A stretch of 48,423 nucleotides of DNA, taken from assembly GCA_934589065.1 (NCBI GenBank), contig CAKTNN010000016.1:1-48423 (forward strand), in the 5' to 3' direction. The notes under the pieces were generated by a model, which made no database searches, was not told the DNA's origin, and was given only the letters and a program-made list of their open reading frames with translations. Below are positions 41,151 to 48,423 of the stretch, in pieces; positions within the stretch are counted from its first letter, which is position 1, and each line of letters starts with the position of its first letter. The stretch is from an uncultured Oscillospiraceae bacterium (GTDB lineage Bacteria > Bacillota > Clostridia > Oscillospirales > Oscillospiraceae). The position numbers and the translations under genes are program-made.

Positions 41151-41723
41151 TCAGCTTTCTTCGTGGGGGAACCACCAGCTCTTGCTGGGGTCGTGGAATT
41201 CACATTGGCTTTCGTCCAGCCCCTTCTGGCGGCACCAGGCGGTGAAGGCGGCATCCAGGAAGGGATACACACCTTGCATGGTGGACTGGAGGGAGACGGT
41301 CTTCCCGTTTTTCATTTGCAGCTCCACCACAATGTTGCCGCCGGTGATGAGGTACAGCTTTTGAGATTCAATATCGCTGTAGGAGTAGCGCTCGCTTTTC
41401 TTGAACAGGTAGGATACCAAAAAACTGTCCGCTCCGTAGAAAATGCCGAAGCTCAGGTAGTACACCGTAAAGGAGACACCCAGCAGCAAAACAACCAGTC
41501 CGCCCCAGAAGAGCACCTTGTCACTGCCGGAGCCGGAAACCATGGCGGCAATGCCGATGGCGCTGAGGATAACGCCGAATACGCCATAGCGTTTGTTCAC
41601 CCGCACGGCAAGGCCGGACAGGTGCTCCGCCCTATTGCGAAACAGCTTTTGAAATCCAATATCTACCAGCCGACAAAGGCCGAAAACCACAGCAGCGGTC
41701 AAAATCCATACAAGTGCTTCCAT
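41151..41723 (-). CDS. Membrane protein with PH-like soluble domain
   Basis: 190 residues. An N-terminal membrane segment (about 1-20), then two more around 48-65 and 72-92. The C-terminal 90 residues look soluble: YGADSFLVSYLFKKSERYSYSDIE and then LYLITGGNIVVELQMKNGKTVSL, beta-rich and like a small PH-like domain of unknown-function membrane proteins. I do not recognise a named family. Co-transcribed with the folate cyclo-ligase gene 12 bases upstream. Confidence 0.75.
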   Translation of the reverse strand: MEALVWILTAAVVFGLCRLVDIGFQKLFRNRAEHLSGLAVRVNKRYGVFGVILSAIGIAAMVSGSGSDKVLFWGGLVVLLLGVSFTVYYLSFGIFYGADSFLVSYLFKKSERYSYSDIESQKLYLITGGNIVVELQMKNGKTVSLQSTMQGVYPFLDAAFTAWCRQKGLDESQCEFHDPSKSWWFPHEES

Positions 41724-41735
41724 AAATTCTCCTTT

Positions 41736-42272
41736 TTACGCCCACAGCACCAAATCTACCGGGATATCAAAGCTTTCCGTTTCCAGTTTCTCTACCACCT
41801 GAAAGTCGTAGCACAGTGCCACGGTGGGGTGCTGGGGCTCCTGGGAGAGGAATTTGTCATAAAAACCGCCGCCGTAGCCGATACGGTGGCCCTGGGGGTC
41901 AAATACCAGCCCGGGCATCAGCACCAGGGCGGTTTGATCCCCGGCAACCGGGGTATCCGCAATGGGCTCCGGGATTCCGGCGTACCCCTTGCTCACCTGA
42001 GTGAGATCCGTCAGGTAAATAAACTTCATTTCTTCCCCGTAAACCTTTGGCACGGCGACCCGCTTTCCCTCCAGGAGCGCCTGCTCCAGCATGGGCACGG
42101 TGCGCACTTCCTGATTGTAGGGAAGGTATCCGTAAATGGTTTTGGCATTGCAGTAAGCGTCGCTTGCCCGGAATTTTTCCCAGAGGAGGCGGCTTTTTTC
42201 TTCAATTTCCTGGGGAGTCATGGCTCTTTTCCGCTCCCGGATTTTGCTGCGCAGTTCTTTTTTATTCACCAT
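41736..42272 (-). CDS. 5-formyltetrahydrofolate cyclo-ligase
   Basis: 178 residues from ATG 42272, which overlaps the XRE gene end by 11 bases. Family motifs are MVNKKELRSKIRERKRAMT at the N-terminus, YLPYNQEVRT, and the ATP-site stretch MPGLVFDPQGHRIGYGGGFYDKFL. It makes 5,10-methenyl-THF from 5-formyl-THF using ATP. The length is typical. It has no strong ribosome binding site of its own and is probably translationally coupled to the upstream gene. Confidence 0.95.
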   Translation of the reverse strand: MVNKKELRSKIRERKRAMTPQEIEEKSRLLWEKFRASDAYCNAKTIYGYLPYNQEVRTVPMLEQALLEGKRVAVPKVYGEEMKFIYLTDLTQVSKGYAGIPEPIADTPVAGDQTALVLMPGLVFDPQGHRIGYGGGFYDKFLSQEPQHPTVALCYDFQVVEKLETESFDIPVDLVLWA

Positions 42273-42897
42273 CGGCTTCTTCCGACCTTTCTTTCTCTTC
42301 CTGGGCGGGGAACATCCGGAACCACAGGAAAATCGCAATTTGTCCCGGAATGCCCAGCAGAAATACCTTCCAGACATTCACCCCCAGAAATACCCGCAGG
42401 GAAATATAGATGCTGGCAAGGCAGCCCCAAACAAGAATGGAAATAAGGGCCTTGTTCCAGTTATATTTGTGCCAGGCAGAGCGCAGACTAATCAGCACAA
42501 TGGCATTGGCGGGAATGGCATAGAAAAAAGCAACCCAGCTGGAGGGAATGTCAAAGGAGGAAATAACCACAAAGAAAAACAGAGCCACGAACCACACCAG
42601 GGTGCTGGAGAGCGCCTGAATGACGCGCTTGCTGGCAAGGGGCCTGTGGGTTTCTGCCTCCGGTGTTTTTTCAGACACAGCAGGGTTCTGCAACAAATCA
42701 TCCACGCGGACGCCGAAAAGCTGTGCCAACTGCATCATGGTCAGCACATCGGGGATGGATTCTCCCCGCTCCCATTTGGAAATAGCTTTGTCGGAATAGT
42801 TCAGCCGTTCCGCAAGCCCCGCCTGGGTCAGCCCTGCGCGCTTCCGGCGGTCTGCAATATTGCTGCCGATCTGCGCTTTGATCTTCTCGTCGCCCAT
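42262..42897 (-). CDS. XRE-family regulator with membrane domain
   Basis: 211 residues from ATG 42897 behind GGGAGG. Residues of about 6-62 are an XRE helix-turn-helix: IADRRKRAGLTQAGLAERLN, then SDKAISKWERGESIPD. After a short linker, residues of about 100-200 form four hydrophobic segments. Membrane-attached XRE regulators of this build are common in Clostridia; the signal is unknown. It heads the operon with folate cyclo-ligase. Confidence 0.9.
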   Translation of the reverse strand: MGDEKIKAQIGSNIADRRKRAGLTQAGLAERLNYSDKAISKWERGESIPDVLTMMQLAQLFGVRVDDLLQNPAVSEKTPEAETHRPLASKRVIQALSSTLVWFVALFFFVVISSFDIPSSWVAFFYAIPANAIVLISLRSAWHKYNWNKALISILVWGCLASIYISLRVFLGVNVWKVFLLGIPGQIAIFLWFRMFPAQEEKERSEEADGE

Positions 42898-42987
42898 AGT
42901 GATCCTCCCGTTTGTATTCACAGATAATAGTAACATAACTTCCAAACCATTTCAATACGAAATTGTGAACGGGAAAGATAGAAAAAA

Positions 42988-43031
42988 GGCTGCTAAAAAG
43001 CGTATCCGCGACAATACGCTTTTTAGCAGCC
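42988..43031 (-). terminator. Terminator of glmM
   Basis: GGCTGCTAAAAAGCGTAT pairs perfectly with ATACGCTTTTTAGCAGCC over an eight-base loop. It lies 16 bases past the glmM stop. Confidence 0.8.
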
Positions 43032-43046
43032 CAAGGAAAAACGGAA

Positions 43047-44432
43047 TTATACTGCGTGACCGGTGCTCTTGATGACCTCAATCACGGAGTCCACCAAATC
43101 CTGGCAGACGACCTTGCTCTCGGCCTCTACCATCACCCGAATCACGGGCTCGGTGCCGGATTCTCTGACCAGAATTCTGCCGGTGGAGCCCAGCTTTGCC
43201 GCAACGTCGGCAATTGCCTTTTGCACCGCAGGATCGTTCTGGGCGGCAGCCTTATCATCCACCCGGACGTTTTTCAAAACCTGGGGATAGAAGGTAAAGC
43301 CTTCGCACAGCTGGCTCAGGGTCTTCTTCTTGGCAAGCATGGCTTCCATGACCTTCAGACTGGTGAGAATGCCATCGCCGGTGGAGGCGTAGCGGGAGAA
43401 GATGATGTGACCGCTCTGCTCGCCGCCGAGGCGGTAGTTGTTCATCATCATGTTCTCATAGACGTACTTATCGCCCACCTTGGTCTTTTCATAGTTGATG
43501 CCGCACTCGTCGAAGGCCTTGTAAAGGCCAAAGTTGCTCATTACGGTGGTAACGACGGTGTTGCCCATAAGAAGTCCCTGCTCCTGCATGACCTTGCCGC
43601 AGATATAGAGAATGTGGTCGCCGGTGATCAGGTTGCCCTTCTCATCTACGCACAGGCAGCGGTCAGCATCGCCGTCGTAGGCGAAGCCGACATCCAAACC
43701 GTTTTCAATCACAAAACGCTGCAGCCCTTCAATATGGGTGGAACCGGCATCCTTATTGATATTGTAGCCGTCGGGGGCGGCGTTAATCACGTAGGTCTTA
43801 GCACCCAATGCGTCAAAAACGGATTTGGCAATGTTCCAGGAGCTGCCGTTGGCGCAGTCCAGACCGACCCGCATTCCCTTAAAGGAATAAATGCCCAGGC
43901 TGATGAGGTAGCCGATGTAGCGGTTACGACCGGAAACATAGTCCACCGTTCGACCGATCTGCTCCCGCTTTGCGGCGGGGAGCTCCTCCCAGTGCCGACC
44001 GAAGCACTCCAGGTGCCCATCCAGGTAGGCCTCTACCAGGGAGATGACGGACTCGTCCATCTTTTCACCGGAGCTGTTAATCAGCTTGATGCCGTTGTCG
44101 TAGTAGGGGTTGTGGCTGGCGGAGATCATAATACCGCAGTCAAACCCGTCGGTTCTGGCAACGTAGGCTACGGAGGGGGTGGTGGTAACGTGGAGCAGGT
44201 ATGCATCTGCTCCGGAAGAAACCAGACCGCCAACCAGGCTGTACTCAAACATATAGCTGGAGCGGCGGGTATCCTTGCCGATGACAATCCGTGCAGGCTC
44301 GTCCGAGCCGCCTCTGCGTTTCAGCTGGCAGTAGTACCAGCCCAGAAATTTGCCGACCTTAAAGGCGTGATCGGCAGTCAGCGTGCAATTGGCTTCCCCG
44401 CGGAAGCCGTCAGTTCCAAAATATTTTCCCAT
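43047..44432 (-). CDS. glmM: Phosphoglucosamine mutase-type phosphohexomutase
   Basis: 461 residues from ATG 44432. It begins MGKYFGTDGFRGEAN. The phosphoserine loop is MISASHNPYYDNGIK near 103, the Mg2+ site is FAYDGDADRCLCVD near 240, the sugar-binding loop is GGEQSGHII and the phosphate site is LVRESGTEPVIRVM. It converts glucosamine 6-phosphate to glucosamine 1-phosphate for cell wall precursors. It lies 19 bases after a left-handed beta-helix protein gene, its likely pathway partner. Confidence 0.95.
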   Translation of the reverse strand: MGKYFGTDGFRGEANCTLTADHAFKVGKFLGWYYCQLKRRGGSDEPARIVIGKDTRRSSYMFEYSLVGGLVSSGADAYLLHVTTTPSVAYVARTDGFDCGIMISASHNPYYDNGIKLINSSGEKMDESVISLVEAYLDGHLECFGRHWEELPAAKREQIGRTVDYVSGRNRYIGYLISLGIYSFKGMRVGLDCANGSSWNIAKSVFDALGAKTYVINAAPDGYNINKDAGSTHIEGLQRFVIENGLDVGFAYDGDADRCLCVDEKGNLITGDHILYICGKVMQEQGLLMGNTVVTTVMSNFGLYKAFDECGINYEKTKVGDKYVYENMMMNNYRLGGEQSGHIIFSRYASTGDGILTSLKVMEAMLAKKKTLSQLCEGFTFYPQVLKNVRVDDKAAAQNDPAVQKAIADVAAKLGSTGRILVRESGTEPVIRVMVEAESKVVCQDLVDSVIEVIKSTGHAV

Positions 44433-44451
44433 AATGTCACCTTATCTGTTC

Positions 44452-45114
44452 TCAGTTGGATTTTTTGGGGACGACGACGCCGCCGGTTTTCCAGATGGAG
44501 TTTGCCGGGACAACACCGCGAACGCAGGAGGTAGGATAAATGTTGGTATTGGGGCCAATCACCGTGCCGGGATTCAGCACGCTGTTGCAGCCAACCTCCA
44601 CATGATCGCCCAGCATGGCACCGAATTTTTTCAGGCCGGTGGGAATCTGCTCCTCGGCGGACTTTGCCACCACAAGGGTCTTGTCGGACTTCACATTGGA
44701 GGTCAGGCTTCCGGCACCCATGTGGGATTTGTAGCCAAGAATGCTGTCACCTACATAATTGTAGTGGGGCACTTGGACATTGTCGAAGAGGATCACGTTT
44801 TTCAGCTCTACGGAGTTGCCGACTACGCAGTTCTCGCCGACCAGGGCGCTGCCCCGGACGAATGCGCAGTGGCGAACCTCTGTACCGGCCCCAATGATGC
44901 AGGGAGCACCCAAAAAGGCAGTGGGGGCAACGGTAGCGGTTTTATGTACCCAAACCTGGGGCTTTACTTCCTCATAATCTTCACCCAGATGTTCACCCAG
45001 GCTGAGAATCAGCTGCTTAATGCCGGAAAGTGCTTCCCAGGGATAGGTAAATCCCTTCAGGTAGTCACCGGCAGCAGTGTGACTCAGGTCATACAGATCG
45101 TTGACAGTCAGCAT
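44452..45114 (-). CDS. Left-handed beta-helix protein (GlmU C-terminal-like)
   Basis: 220 residues from ATG 45114. Hexapeptide repeats run from about 50 to 205: VWVHKTATVAPTAFLGAPCIIG, then SVELKNVILFDNVQVPHYNYVGDSILG and ALGDHVEVGCNSVLNPGTVIG-like turns. The NYVGDSILG and HMGAGSLTSNVK pieces resemble the acetyltransferase domain of GlmU. The uridylyltransferase domain is absent; a short helical N-terminus replaces it. Being just upstream of glmM, it may acetylate glucosamine 1-phosphate or bind a separate nucleotidyltransferase. Confidence 0.85.
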   Translation of the reverse strand: MLTVNDLYDLSHTAAGDYLKGFTYPWEALSGIKQLILSLGEHLGEDYEEVKPQVWVHKTATVAPTAFLGAPCIIGAGTEVRHCAFVRGSALVGENCVVGNSVELKNVILFDNVQVPHYNYVGDSILGYKSHMGAGSLTSNVKSDKTLVVAKSAEEQIPTGLKKFGAMLGDHVEVGCNSVLNPGTVIGPNTNIYPTSCVRGVVPANSIWKTGGVVVPKKSN

Positions 45115-45286
45115 TTCTATGCTCCTTCCTGTGGCAGCTGTGGGGAGCCACTTGGCTTACTATACAACAGAAACGGGGGGACTGTCAATTCTTTTTCATA
45201 ATAATTTGCAAATTTGAATCGGGAATGTGCATAAAAGGCGTCACACAGGGCGCAGCTTGCCCAGATGCAAGAAACTGTGCACCCGG

Positions 45287-46021
45287 TTACTTGGGCAGCG
45301 TGATCTGCATCTGGTCCAGCACCAGACGGTCAGCCAACCGGGTAATAAAGGTGGCATTGCTGGGCCGGGGAACCGTTCCGGTTTCGTCCGGCTGGAATAT
45401 CTGGGCCCACAGGCTGTCGTTGCGCTGATTCCATGCACCCTGAATGGCGTTGCGGATAGAGCGCTCCACCTGGGCGCTGTTGCAGCCAAACTGCCGGGCG
45501 ACGCTGGGATACAGCTCCTTGGTGATGGACTGCATGGGGTTGCCAACCATGCGCAGCACGGCCTCCCGCAGATAGGGGTAGCCGCGGAGTTTGGTGGAAA
45601 TGCCCAGGGAAATCAGAAGATTGGAAATGTGCGTTCTGGAGTCCGGGGCACTGATATTTGGACGCGGACGCTTGCGGCACAGATCGTTTACTCTGCTTAC
45701 GATGGCTCGGACGTCGCAGGGTTTAATCATCAGATACTCTACGCCCAGTTTTGTAGTAGCTTCAACCACATAATCGTTGGCAAGTCTGGTGGTAGCCAGA
45801 ATGGTCGGATGTATTCCGGAAACGGAAATGGTTTGCAAAAGACTAATACCGTCCAGTTCCGGCAGCATCAGATCCAGAATCAAAACATCGGGTGGTGTTC
45901 GCTGCAGGATGTCCAGTGCCTCTTTACCGGTGCGGCAGGAGCGGATCCTGTAGTTGCCCTGAAGCGCGTTGGTGAGCGTGGAGCGAAACTCTTCGGAGCT
46001 ATCTGCGATCAAAACTGTCAT
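45287..46021 (-). CDS. spo0A: Stage 0 sporulation protein A homologue
   Basis: 244 residues from ATG 46021; TTG 46030 behind AAGGAGG is an alternative start. The receiver domain has TVLIADSSEEF, LILDLMLPELDG (phospho-acceptor Asp near 52) and YLMIKPCD. The acidic pair DD of classical Spo0A is D7-S8 here. The DNA-binding domain is a clear Spo0A_C: GYPYLREAVLRMV, SITKELYPSVARQF, SAQVERSIRNAIQGAW and NATFITRLADRL. It is the master regulator of sporulation, so the organism is likely a spore former or derived from one. Promoter at 46065-46093. Confidence 0.93.
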   Translation of the reverse strand: MTVLIADSSEEFRSTLTNALQGNYRIRSCRTGKEALDILQRTPPDVLILDLMLPELDGISLLQTISVSGIHPTILATTRLANDYVVEATTKLGVEYLMIKPCDVRAIVSRVNDLCRKRPRPNISAPDSRTHISNLLISLGISTKLRGYPYLREAVLRMVGNPMQSITKELYPSVARQFGCNSAQVERSIRNAIQGAWNQRNDSLWAQIFQPDETGTVPRPSNATFITRLADRLVLDQMQITLPK

Positions 46022-46064
46022 AGTCTCCAATGAAAATCTCCTCCTTGTAGCTTTTGATTTATAA

Positions 46065-46093
46065 AGAATACCATAGAGAATGTGCTTTTTCAA
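46065..46093 (-). promoter_or_regulatory. Sigma-A-type promoter of spo0A
   Basis: Minus strand TTGAAA (46093-46088) and TATTCT (46070-46065), spacer 17 bases. Confidence 0.65.
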
Positions 46094-46158
46094 TCTGCGA
46101 AATGTGGATTTTTCTCGACAATTATCGTCATGAAACGACAGGATATGACAGAAAAAAG

Positions 46159-46183
46159 CGGTGCGCACGGGAAATGCGCACCG
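46159..46183 (-). terminator. Terminator of htrA-like gene
   Basis: CGGTGCGCA and TGCGCACCG form a nine-base stem with a seven-base loop; on the minus strand CTTTTTTC follows. Confidence 0.8.
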
Positions 46184-46207
46184 ACTCGTGATAGACGTAG
46201 CATAACT

Positions 46208-47626
46208 TTAAGGAAGATTTTCAAAGAATCGATTAAAATAATCAAACCATTCCGGGCCAATTTCTCCTCCGGAGCTGGAAGAAGCGGAAGCGTCCTCCGT
46301 TTGCCGGGGACGCTCGGCAAGGGTGATGTCCAGAACCAGTGCCTGCCCACCCCGGTATACGGTGACGGTCGTCTCGTCTCCGGCGCTAAATAGGCGCAGG
46401 GCTCTTGCCAGGGAATGGAAGCCGGTGACGGGAGTATCCCCCAGAGCGGTGATGATATCCTTGGGCTGTACGCCGGCTGCCTTGGCAGCGCCATCGGGCT
46501 CCACGGACGCTACATAAACCCCTTTGGGAAGCCCGTAGACTTCCACCGCGGCTTCTTCCACATCCATCCCCCGGATTCCCAGGTAGGCGGAGCGGATGTA
46601 GCCCTGGGTTCGCAGGTCTTCTATGCCGGACTTGATTTCGTCAATGGGAATAGCAAAGCTCAGCCCCTCAATGGAAGCGCCGGAGGAAGAGGTGCCGGAA
46701 TATTTGGCGGTGGTAATGCCCACAACCTCTCCGCACATATTGAACAGAGGGCCGCCGGAGTTGCCGGAATTGATGGCGGCATCGGTTTGGAGCATATATA
46801 CCACGTTGTTGTCGGTGGAGACCTCCCGGTTTTTGCCGCTGATGTAGCCTACGGTCTGGGTGGCTTCCAATTCGCTCAGGGGATTGCCGATGGCAACCAC
46901 CATATCGCCGATGGCAAGGCTTTCGCTGCTGCCTAGGGTGACGCTTTGCAGGTTCTCCACCTCAATTTTCAGCAGGGCCATATCCGCAGTGGTATCCTGC
47001 CCTACGAGCGTTGCAGGATAGCTGGTTTTATCCTGAGTGATGACGGAAATATCGGTGCCGCCCTCTACTACATGGTAGTTGGTGACGATGTAGCCGTCTT
47101 CGGAAAGGATAAAGCCCGAGCCGCTTACCATGCCCTGGATGGATTGTCCGCCGATCTGAGCGGTGGAGGCGCAGCGAATGCCCACAACGGAATCGACATT
47201 CTGTGCGTAAACCTGGGCGGGGGTCAGCGTTTCACCGGCAGGCAGCGGGGTGAAAACCTGGGCAGCGGGTCGCTCCAGCTTGGCAAGCTGAGATTCCAGG
47301 GCGGTTACCCTGGCAGAAAGGGCCGCTGCCTGCTTTTTGCTGCCTGCGGCGGAAGAAGCCCCAATGGCGATGCCCACTGCCAGGCACGCGGCGGACAGAA
47401 GGCTCACTCCGGCCTTGGGGAAGGATTTCCGGGCGTGGCTGGGGCGGCTCTTTTTTTCGGTTGGCGCCTGTGGGGCGGTGTGGGTTTCGTAATAGCCCAC
47501 AAAGGGAGAGGAAGCGTAGGGAGAATCGGGGCCGGAAGGCTCCTCCCGGGCCGGTTGATCGGCAGACTGTTCCTGAGATAGAGCCGCTTCCCCGGAAACA
47601 GATGTAACGTCTTCAAAGTCGCTCAT
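46208..47626 (-). CDS. HtrA/DegP-type membrane serine protease
   Basis: 472 residues from ATG 47626 behind AGGAGG. A disordered cytoplasmic N-terminus of about 90 residues precedes one membrane segment (about 98-118), then a short coiled coil (ALSARVTALESQLAKLE). The trypsin-like domain has the full triad: IVTNYHVVEGG (His), TTADMALLKI (Asp) and AAINSGNSGGPLF (Ser). A PDZ domain follows (AYLGIRGMDVEEA to KDIITALGDTPV). The C-terminus is Ser-rich. It acts outside the membrane in protein quality control. Confidence 0.94.
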   Translation of the reverse strand: MSDFEDVTSVSGEAALSQEQSADQPAREEPSGPDSPYASSPFVGYYETHTAPQAPTEKKSRPSHARKSFPKAGVSLLSAACLAVGIAIGASSAAGSKKQAAALSARVTALESQLAKLERPAAQVFTPLPAGETLTPAQVYAQNVDSVVGIRCASTAQIGGQSIQGMVSGSGFILSEDGYIVTNYHVVEGGTDISVITQDKTSYPATLVGQDTTADMALLKIEVENLQSVTLGSSESLAIGDMVVAIGNPLSELEATQTVGYISGKNREVSTDNNVVYMLQTDAAINSGNSGGPLFNMCGEVVGITTAKYSGTSSSGASIEGLSFAIPIDEIKSGIEDLRTQGYIRSAYLGIRGMDVEEAAVEVYGLPKGVYVASVEPDGAAKAAGVQPKDIITALGDTPVTGFHSLARALRLFSAGDETTVTVYRGGQALVLDITLAERPRQTEDASASSSSGGEIGPEWFDYFNRFFENLP

Positions 47627-47789
47627 GTGCAGACCTCCTATATGTATGTGACGAGGAAACTGTAAAAATGCGTCAATCAGAGCAGGGCGGCTTATTGCTC
47701 CGGAATGCGCCCTGAATGCAGCGCTTTTTAACAGCACCATCATATCGTTTATTACGGGATTCGTCAAGCAAAAGGAGATTATAGAACTT

Positions 47790-47825
47790 TTTCCCTGGGA
47801 AAGCCTTGGCGCTTTCCCAGGGAAA
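47790..47825. repeat. Perfect 15-base hairpin between htrA-like and DUF1540 genes
   Basis: TTTCCCTGGGAAAGC (47790-47804) pairs perfectly with GCTTTCCCAGGGAAA (47811-47825) over a six-base loop. It follows the DUF1540 stop on the minus strand by seven bases, but is followed by A residues rather than a T run on that strand, so terminator function is uncertain. Confidence 0.6.
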
Positions 47826-47831
47826 CGGGGG

Positions 47832-47996
47832 TTACTTTCTGTGGAAGGACTTGCAGTCCGTGCACTGGTCAACGGTGGGATTTGCTTCGTGGGTACCTAC
47901 CAAGATCCGATCCAGGGAGCAGTAGTTCTCGCTGGAGCAGTGGTTGGTGCAGTCGGTTACGGTGCACTCGATGCTCTTGTTTGCATGGCAGTTCAT
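47832..47996 (-). CDS. DUF1540 small Cys-rich protein
   Basis: 54 residues from ATG 47996 behind GGAGGT. It contains a Cys pattern typical of DUF1540: ECTVTDCTNHCSSENYCSL in the first half and DQCTDCKSFHRK at the end, likely binding a metal. Proteins of this family are frequent in spore-forming Clostridia and of unknown function. It is monocistronic, close to spo0A and the protease gene. Confidence 0.9.
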   Translation of the reverse strand: MNCHANKSIECTVTDCTNHCSSENYCSLDRILVGTHEANPTVDQCTDCKSFHRK

Positions 47997-48130
47997 AGTC
48001 GTTACCTCCATAAAAAGTTTGGGAAAGACCGCTTCGGCAGCCTTTTCAAAGGTAGTATGACCAGAAAGAAGGCAATCATTCCGGAAAACAAAGGAAACAA
48101 TATTTTTGTATCGATTTTTTGGATTCGCAA

Positions 48131-48159
48131 TTGACTTTTGTTGCGGCGGACTATATAAT
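48131..48159 (+). promoter_or_regulatory. Promoter of 48263 gene
   Basis: TTGACT (48131-48136) and TATAAT (48154-48159), spacer 17 bases. A 100-base leader follows with no clear structure. Confidence 0.75.
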
Positions 48160-48262
48160 ATATGCGGAAATTGTTGAGTCAGGGGCAGTTGCGCCGCTGC
48201 ACAGCACGTTCCGGAAGATAGTCCGAAGACAAAAATGTCTTTTGAAAGAAAGGAAATTTGCC

Positions 48263-48423
48263 ATGATTTATAGTGCAGAAGTACAGAATATGTGCTCCGT
48301 GGCTAAGGGCGCCTACCACGGCCCCGCTCCCATCCCCGAAGAAGGTAAGTGGGTTCAGGCCAAGGAGATCAAGGACATCAGCGGCTTTACCCATGGTATC
48401 GGCTGGTGCGCTCCCCAGCAGGG
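48263..48423 (+). CDS. Probable Fe-S scaffold-like protein, N-terminus (partial)
   Basis: Start ATG 48263 behind AAAGGAAAT; 53 residues are visible before the window ends. They include MIYSAEVQNMCSVAKGAYHGP and DISGFTHGIGWCAPQQ. From memory, this opening matches Clostridial proteins labelled iron-sulfur cluster assembly scaffold, related to NifU and often encoded next to a GGGtGRT protein. Two of the expected cysteines (C11 and the C of GWCAPQ) are present. The rest lies outside the window, so the call is tentative. Confidence 0.55.
   Translation, partial: MIYSAEVQNMCSVAKGAYHGPAPIPEEGKWVQAKEIKDISGFTHGIGWCAPQQ

Overview
The window reads as chromosomal DNA of an anaerobic, probably gut-associated Gram-positive bacterium of the Clostridia, most likely Oscillospirales/Ruminococcaceae. 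The grounds are a Spo0A homologue, strong AGGAGG ribosome binding sites with consensus sigma-A promoters, an energy-coupling thiamine transporter under a TPP riboswitch, DUF1540 and DUF6472 small Cys-rich proteins, and interspersed hairpins built on the core ATGTCATTGC. Genus-level placement is not possible from sequence alone.

Layout. (1) About 1-7205 is accessory DNA: two broken element-type genes, a 55-nt 3' fragment of a tRNA-Leu gene followed by a terminator (a candidate attachment-site scar), a non-coding stretch with stacked inverted repeats, a Nudix gene, a DUF4143-type ATPase, and a six-cistron operon with two leucine-carboxyl-methyltransferase-family enzymes, a membrane protein, a ZIP metal transporter and a chimeric ORF made of two unrelated gene pieces. 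(2) 7282-12625 is a minus-strand nucleoside block: tdk, deoC, deoD, deoB, cdd and a BMP-family binding lipoprotein without its ABC partners. (3) 12728-16390 holds a short UvrA paralogue and a DUF4349 lipoprotein. (4) 16435-19702 is a nickel island: on the minus strand an InrS/CsoR-like sensor, larE, larB, a LarC2-only larC and a DAK1-like small protein, all abutting or overlapping; divergently, a His/Cys-rich protein and a CooT-type nickel protein. A G-tract lies between the two promoters. (5) 19835-26176 has a small exporter, a HIT protein, the TPP riboswitch with thiT, a phosphoribosyltransferase, a secreted reductase with two FMN-attachment domains plus an FAD domain, a nuclease and a 283-bp element with terminal inverted repeats. 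(6) 26180-31662: rpe, ptsI, ptsH, araD, a broken Crp/Fnr-type HTH gene and gdhA. (7) 31832-40438: iscS, mnmE, a Nudix hydrolase, a hemolysin III/PAQR protein, a LysA-type decarboxylase, a CBS protein, and an operon of yfcE-like phosphodiesterase, DUF6472 and a lipoprotein with an HExxH motif. (8) 40532-48423: DUF1643, a membrane protein, 5-formyl-THF cyclo-ligase, an XRE regulator, glmM with a left-handed beta-helix partner, spo0A, an HtrA-type protease, DUF1540, and the start of a probable Fe-S scaffold-like protein.

The most system-like part is the nickel island. A predicted nickel-responsive repressor with a His-rich tail is the first gene of an operon for nickel-pincer cofactor synthesis, and it faces a second operon encoding two predicted nickel-binding proteins across one compact control region. 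It lacks both LarA and the LarC1 half of LarC. The second point of interest is the methyltransferase/ZIP operon, which carries visible gene fragments and a recombinant ORF.
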